A stretch of 7,304 nt of DNA from Thermoflexus sp035573655 (lineage in GTDB: Bacteria; Chloroflexota; Anaerolineae; Thermoflexales; Thermoflexaceae), in the NCBI GenBank assembly GCA_035573655.1, contig DATMAC010000136.1, positions 1-7,304 on the forward strand, given 5' to 3'. The notes under the pieces were generated by a model. That model did not search any database. It had not been told where the DNA came from and was given only the letters and a program-made list of their open reading frames with translations. Made by a program: the position numbers and the translations under genes. This document shows positions 5,380 to 7,304 of this stretch, piece after piece; the first letter of the stretch is position 1, and every line of letters begins with the position of its first letter.

Positions 5380-6033
5380 TCATTCACGGATCCACGCCCC
5401 CAGATCCCGCACCGGACCGAACCGGAACGCCACGCGCCCCTCCAATACCCATGCCCGGCGATCCAACCGCATCGGCTGCAGATCCGGATGGGCCGGCCGA
5501 AGCCAGAGAGTCCCTATGCCTTTCCCGCCCTCCGGCTCCTCCCAAATGAGCTGCTTCAACGTCATCTGGTTCCGGCCCCGCAACCGCACCACGACCAGAT
5601 CCCCGGAACGAACCTCGCTCCACGAGACCGGCTCGATGAGCACCACGTCGTAAGGCTGGATCCCTAAGCCGATCATGGATTCCCCGCGGACCCATAAGGC
5701 GAATCGGCAGCGCCGCGGCGCCCACGCCGCCGGTAGCCGCAGAGTCCCCAGATCCTGGGGGACGACCTCCCCGACTTGATCGGGCGTGGAAGCGGGGACC
5801 ACACCTTTCAGAGGAACAGATACGTGGGTGGGAAGGGAGACCGGGCGCCAGGTCCGATGCTTCCCAGGCTCCCGGACGACCAACCCCTGTCGGATCAGGG
5901 CGCGCAGGTGATAGAGCGCATGGGCGCGGGAGGAATATCCCATCTGCCGACGGATCTCCTCCAGGGTCGGGCTATATCCGTGGATCTCCCAGTAAGCCTC
6001 CAGATAATCCAGCAACCGCTCTCGATCCGCCAT
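5380..6033 (-). CDS. lexA: LexA-type SOS repressor with S24 peptidase domain
   Basis: LexA represses DNA-damage genes and cleaves itself when RecA filaments form on single-stranded DNA. The 217-residue protein is of normal length. Residues 5-66 are a winged helix-turn-helix closely following the LexA pattern (HGYSPTLEEIRRQMGYSS, then YHLRALIRQGLVVRE). The C-terminal S24 peptidase has the catalytic serine S119 in RGESM and lysine K160 in MTLKQL, so the Ser-Lys dyad is intact. The expected cleavage region reads LKGVVPASTP (75-84), where the usual Ala-Gly scissile pair appears to be Ala81-Ser82. The ATG at 6031-6033 has GGAG five bases upstream. A perfect palindrome with a GAAC-N4-GTTC core lies eight bases before the start codon, indicating autoregulation. 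Downstream on the same strand are an FtsK-like motor and a membrane protein. A prophage-type CI-like repressor is less likely given the full LexA-like N-terminus. Confidence 0.92.
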   Translation of the reverse strand: MADRERLLDYLEAYWEIHGYSPTLEEIRRQMGYSSRAHALYHLRALIRQGLVVREPGKHRTWRPVSLPTHVSVPLKGVVPASTPDQVGEVVPQDLGTLRLPAAWAPRRCRFALWVRGESMIGLGIQPYDVVLIEPVSWSEVRSGDLVVVRLRGRNQMTLKQLIWEEPEGGKGIGTLWLRPAHPDLQPMRLDRRAWVLEGRVAFRFGPVRDLGAWIRE

Positions 6034-6041
6034 CGCCGCTC

Positions 6042-6067
6042 CGGATTAGAACAAATGTTCTAATCCG
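6042..6067. promoter_or_regulatory. LexA (SOS) box, 26-bp perfect palindrome
   Basis: CGGATTAGAACA (6042-6053) is mirrored by TGTTCTAATCCG (6056-6067) with only AA between. The core GAACAAATGTTC (6049-6060) fits the GAAC-N4-GTTC LexA box of Gram-positive bacteria. It abuts the -10 box and should cover the transcription start, so bound LexA would block initiation of its own operon. The perfection of the arms well beyond the core suggests a high-affinity site. Confidence 0.9.
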
Positions 6068-6096
6068 AGAATACTCCCTTCGGGAGAATTTGTCAA
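6068..6096 (-). promoter_or_regulatory. Sigma-A type promoter of lexA
   Basis: On the minus strand TTGACA (6091-6096, perfect consensus) is followed after exactly 17 bases by TATTCT (6068-6073). Transcription should start near 6061, inside the LexA box, leaving a leader of about 28 bases. The spacer itself holds a small inverted repeat, CTCCC-GAA-GGGAG. Confidence 0.88.
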
Positions 6097-6175
6097 GAGG
6101 CCTCGCTCCACGGCCAGGGCTTTTCAAAGTTCTGATTGAAGCTCTCGTGAAAAGGCCAAGGGCCCCTCCCCCTTT

Positions 6176-6218
6176 CTCCCCCCTCCCCGCGGCCCTTCGA
6201 GCCGCGGGGAGGGGGGAG
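6176..6218. repeat. 18-bp perfect GC-rich hairpin
   Basis: The 18-base arm at 6176-6193 (CTCCCCCCTCCCCGCGGC) is exactly complementary to 6201-6218, leaving a seven-base loop (CCTTCGA). Its arm is strongly polypyrimidine/polypurine. On the plus strand it is followed after six bases by TTTTT, which also begins the next hairpin. A plus-oriented terminator is possible, but there is no plus-strand gene just upstream that it would end. Confidence 0.8.
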
Positions 6219-6226
6219 AGAAAATC

Positions 6227-6273
6227 TTTTTGGGCTGGGCCGGCGGCCTTCGGCCGCCGGCCCAGCCCAAAAA
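6227..6273. repeat. 22-bp perfect hairpin with a three-base loop
   Basis: The arm at 6227-6248 begins TTTTTGGGCTGGGCC and is exactly complementary to 6252-6273, with only TTC between. The T-run is on the 5' side and the A-run on the 3' side of each strand, the reverse of a terminator, so the T and A runs extend the stem instead of forming a tail. It starts eight bases after the 18-bp hairpin. Such a long perfect palindrome could extrude as a cruciform or fold tightly in RNA or single-stranded DNA. Confidence 0.85.
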
Positions 6274-6345
6274 CCTCAAATGGGTGGAGCCTCTTCTTCA
6301 CCAAAGCCTCCACAAGAAAGCCCCATGGCCCGAAGGCTCTTCTTT

Positions 6346-6354
6346 TGCTATACT
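6346..6354 (+). promoter_or_regulatory. Extended -10 promoter for the DUF218 gene
   Basis: TGCTATACT (6346-6354) carries the TGn extension and a five-of-six match to TATAAT. No good -35 lies 17 bases upstream (GGCCCG), which is tolerated by extended -10 promoters. A start near 6361 gives a leader of about 36 bases to the ATG at 6397, and it excludes the in-frame ATGs at 6280 and 6325. Confidence 0.55.
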
Positions 6355-6396
6355 CTCTTCACTCCACAAGGAATCCGGCTTTGGGGATCCAGGTAT

Positions 6397-7011
6397 ATGC
6401 GCCGGGGATGCATGGGGATCCTGATCGCATTGATCACGGCGACGCCGCTGGCAGCTCGCCTTTACCTCTGGCTCCGGAGCGCGTCGCGAATTTATGAGCG
6501 GCCGGAGGAGGTGCCCGCGCAGCCAGTCGCCCTGATCCTGGGCGCCGGCCTTCGGGCGGATGGCTCCCCCACCCCGGTGCTGGCCGACCGGGTCCGGATG
6601 GGTGTGGAGCTGTATCGCCTGGGGAAGGTGCAGATCCTGCTCTTGAGCGGCGACGGCCGCTCTTCCCCCTACTATAACGAGCCGGAGGCGATGCGGCGCC
6701 TGGCCCTTCGCCTGGGCGTTCCGGAGCAAGCCCTGTGGATCGACCCGGAGGGCCTACGGACGATGGACTCGTGCCGGCGGGCGCGGGAGGTCTTCGGGGT
6801 CACCCATGCCGTGGTGGTCACCCAGCGCTTCCATCTGGATCGCGCCCTGTGGCTGTGCGCCGCCGCTGGCGTCGACGCCGTCGGGCTGGCCGCGGATCGC
6901 TCCCCCTACGGGCCCCGTCAGATTTGGTGGACGGCGCGGGAGATCCCTGCCTCCCTCAGCGCGCTGATCGAGGGGCTTCTCCTGCGCCTCGGTCGTATGG
7001 GTAGCCGCTGA
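6397..7011 (+). CDS. SanA/YdcF-type DUF218 membrane-associated protein
   Basis: The 204-residue protein has one N-terminal hydrophobic segment (about residues 6-26), followed by a DUF218 domain resembling Escherichia coli SanA, which contributes to envelope barrier function. The domain motifs are ALILGAG (45-51), the conserved arginine region LADRVRMGVELYRLGKV (62-78), LLLSGDGRS (81-89), YNEPEAMRR (93-101), R121-T-M-D-S and VVTQRFHLDRALW (140-152). The biochemical activity of the family is not settled, so the function is given as envelope-related only. Earlier in-frame ATGs at 6280 and 6325 exist, but the promoter at 6346-6354 and the SanA-like N-terminus favour 6397; the ribosome binding site (AGG four bases upstream) is weak, and an ATG at 6412 remains possible. 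Its last 56 bases overlap the convergent glpX gene. Confidence 0.85.
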   Translation: MRRGCMGILIALITATPLAARLYLWLRSASRIYERPEEVPAQPVALILGAGLRADGSPTPVLADRVRMGVELYRLGKVQILLLSGDGRSSPYYNEPEAMRRLALRLGVPEQALWIDPEGLRTMDSCRRAREVFGVTHAVVVTQRFHLDRALWLCAAAGVDAVGLAADRSPYGPRQIWWTAREIPASLSALIEGLLLRLGRMGSR

Positions 7012-7304
7012 TCCGCATCAGCTTGTCCCATCGGTGATAGGCCTCTATGAACCGGATGGTTCCAGAGCGGGAGCGCATGACGATGGAATGGGTCCGCGCT
7101 CCCTCCCCGGTGTAGCGGACCCCGCGCAGGATCTCCCCATCGGTGATACCCGTTGCGGCGAAGAAGATGTTATCTCCGCGAACCAAATCGTCGGCAGTCA
7201 GGACGCGCTGGAGATCGTATCCCATCTCCGCAGCGAAGCGGCGCTCCTCCTCGTCGCGAGGCCACAGGCGGGCATGGATCTCCCCACCCAGGCATTTCAG
7301 GGCC
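6956..7304 (-). CDS. glpX: Class II fructose-1,6-bisphosphatase, C-terminal part (runs off the window)
   Basis: Class II fructose-1,6-bisphosphatase (GlpX) removes a phosphate from fructose 1,6-bisphosphate in gluconeogenesis, and in some bacteria also acts on sedoheptulose bisphosphate. Only the last 115 codons are present; the gene continues beyond base 7304. Reading from the window edge, ALKCLGGEIHARLWPRDEEE is the family's conserved segment, followed by LTADDLVRGDNIFFAATGITDGE and then GARTHSIVMRSRSGTIRFIE, all highly characteristic of GlpX. The family normally ends soon after the IEAYHRWDKL segment; here about 20 further residues ending in GEAPRSAR extend into the convergent DUF218 gene. 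The internal ATG at 7223-7225 is not the start, since the frame is open and family-like upstream of it. Confidence 0.95.
   Translation of the reverse strand, partial: ALKCLGGEIHARLWPRDEEERRFAAEMGYDLQRVLTADDLVRGDNIFFAATGITDGEILRGVRYTGEGARTHSIVMRSRSGTIRFIEAYHRWDKLMRISGYPYDRGAGEAPRSAR

Larger units (their letters stand above)
6130..6318. repeat. Possible small palindromic element (MITE-like) in the lexA upstream region
   Basis: Two 22-base segments, 6130-6151 and 6297-6318, are imperfect inverted copies (16 of 22 positions agree when one is reverse-complemented). They enclose two long perfect hairpins and no gene. Such an arrangement could be a small non-autonomous element that inserted between the divergent lexA and DUF218 promoters. 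No target-site duplication was recognised and no second copy is in the window, so this is a tentative call. Confidence 0.3.

Noticed and set aside
1..7304. CRISPR array or insertion-sequence transposase
   Set aside because: No regularly spaced direct repeats and no transposase-like protein were found on either strand.

Overview
The window looks like chromosomal DNA from a GC-rich, probably thermophilic bacterium. RNase J, a LexA with a GAAC-N4-GTTC box, a class II fructose-1,6-bisphosphatase (GlpX) and a tRNA without an encoded CCA together suggest a Chloroflexota (Anaerolineae/Thermoflexia-like) genome. That placement is inference; nothing in the window proves it.

Layout. (1) 39-1691, minus: ribonuclease J. 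It has a long leader (to about 1879) with a good sigma-A type promoter (TTGACG-17-TACGAT) and a terminator-like hairpin inside the leader. (2) 1991-2081, plus: tRNA-Ser(CGA), divergent from rnj, with a perfect TATAAT just upstream. A strong hairpin separates it from the next gene. (3) 2180-3397, minus: a 12-helix MFS exporter-like protein with a 20-bp palindrome upstream. (4) 3665-6033, minus: a putative three-gene unit. In order of transcription it encodes LexA (5380-6033), a compact FtsK/SpoIIIE-type ATPase without membrane helices (4235-5269), and a small two-helix membrane protein with a Gly/Pro/Trp-rich tail (3665-4147). A clear intrinsic terminator follows at 3509-3544. The unit is headed by a TTGACA-17-TATTCT promoter, and a perfect 26-bp palindrome containing a LexA box sits over the expected start of transcription. 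(5) 6034-6396: a 363-bp intergenic stretch holding the lexA promoter/operator, two very long perfect hairpins (18 and 22 bp) bracketed by degenerate inverted repeats, and an extended -10 promoter for the next gene. (6) 6397-7011, plus: a SanA/YdcF-type DUF218 membrane protein. (7) 6956-7304, minus: the C-terminal 115 residues of GlpX, running out of the window and overlapping the 3' end of the DUF218 gene by 56 bp.

How the genes may work together. The most interesting part is region 4. A LexA repressor appears to control itself, a solo FtsK-like DNA motor and a small membrane protein as one DNA-damage-responsive transcription unit. The motor lacks the membrane domain and linker of classical FtsK, while the third gene encodes two membrane helices plus a low-complexity proline/glycine-rich tail. 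The pair could be a split FtsK, with anchor and motor on separate chains. This is a hypothesis; the gene order, promoter, operator and terminator are visible, but a physical partnership is not. The remaining genes are ordinary housekeeping or accessory genes with no evident functional link to it.
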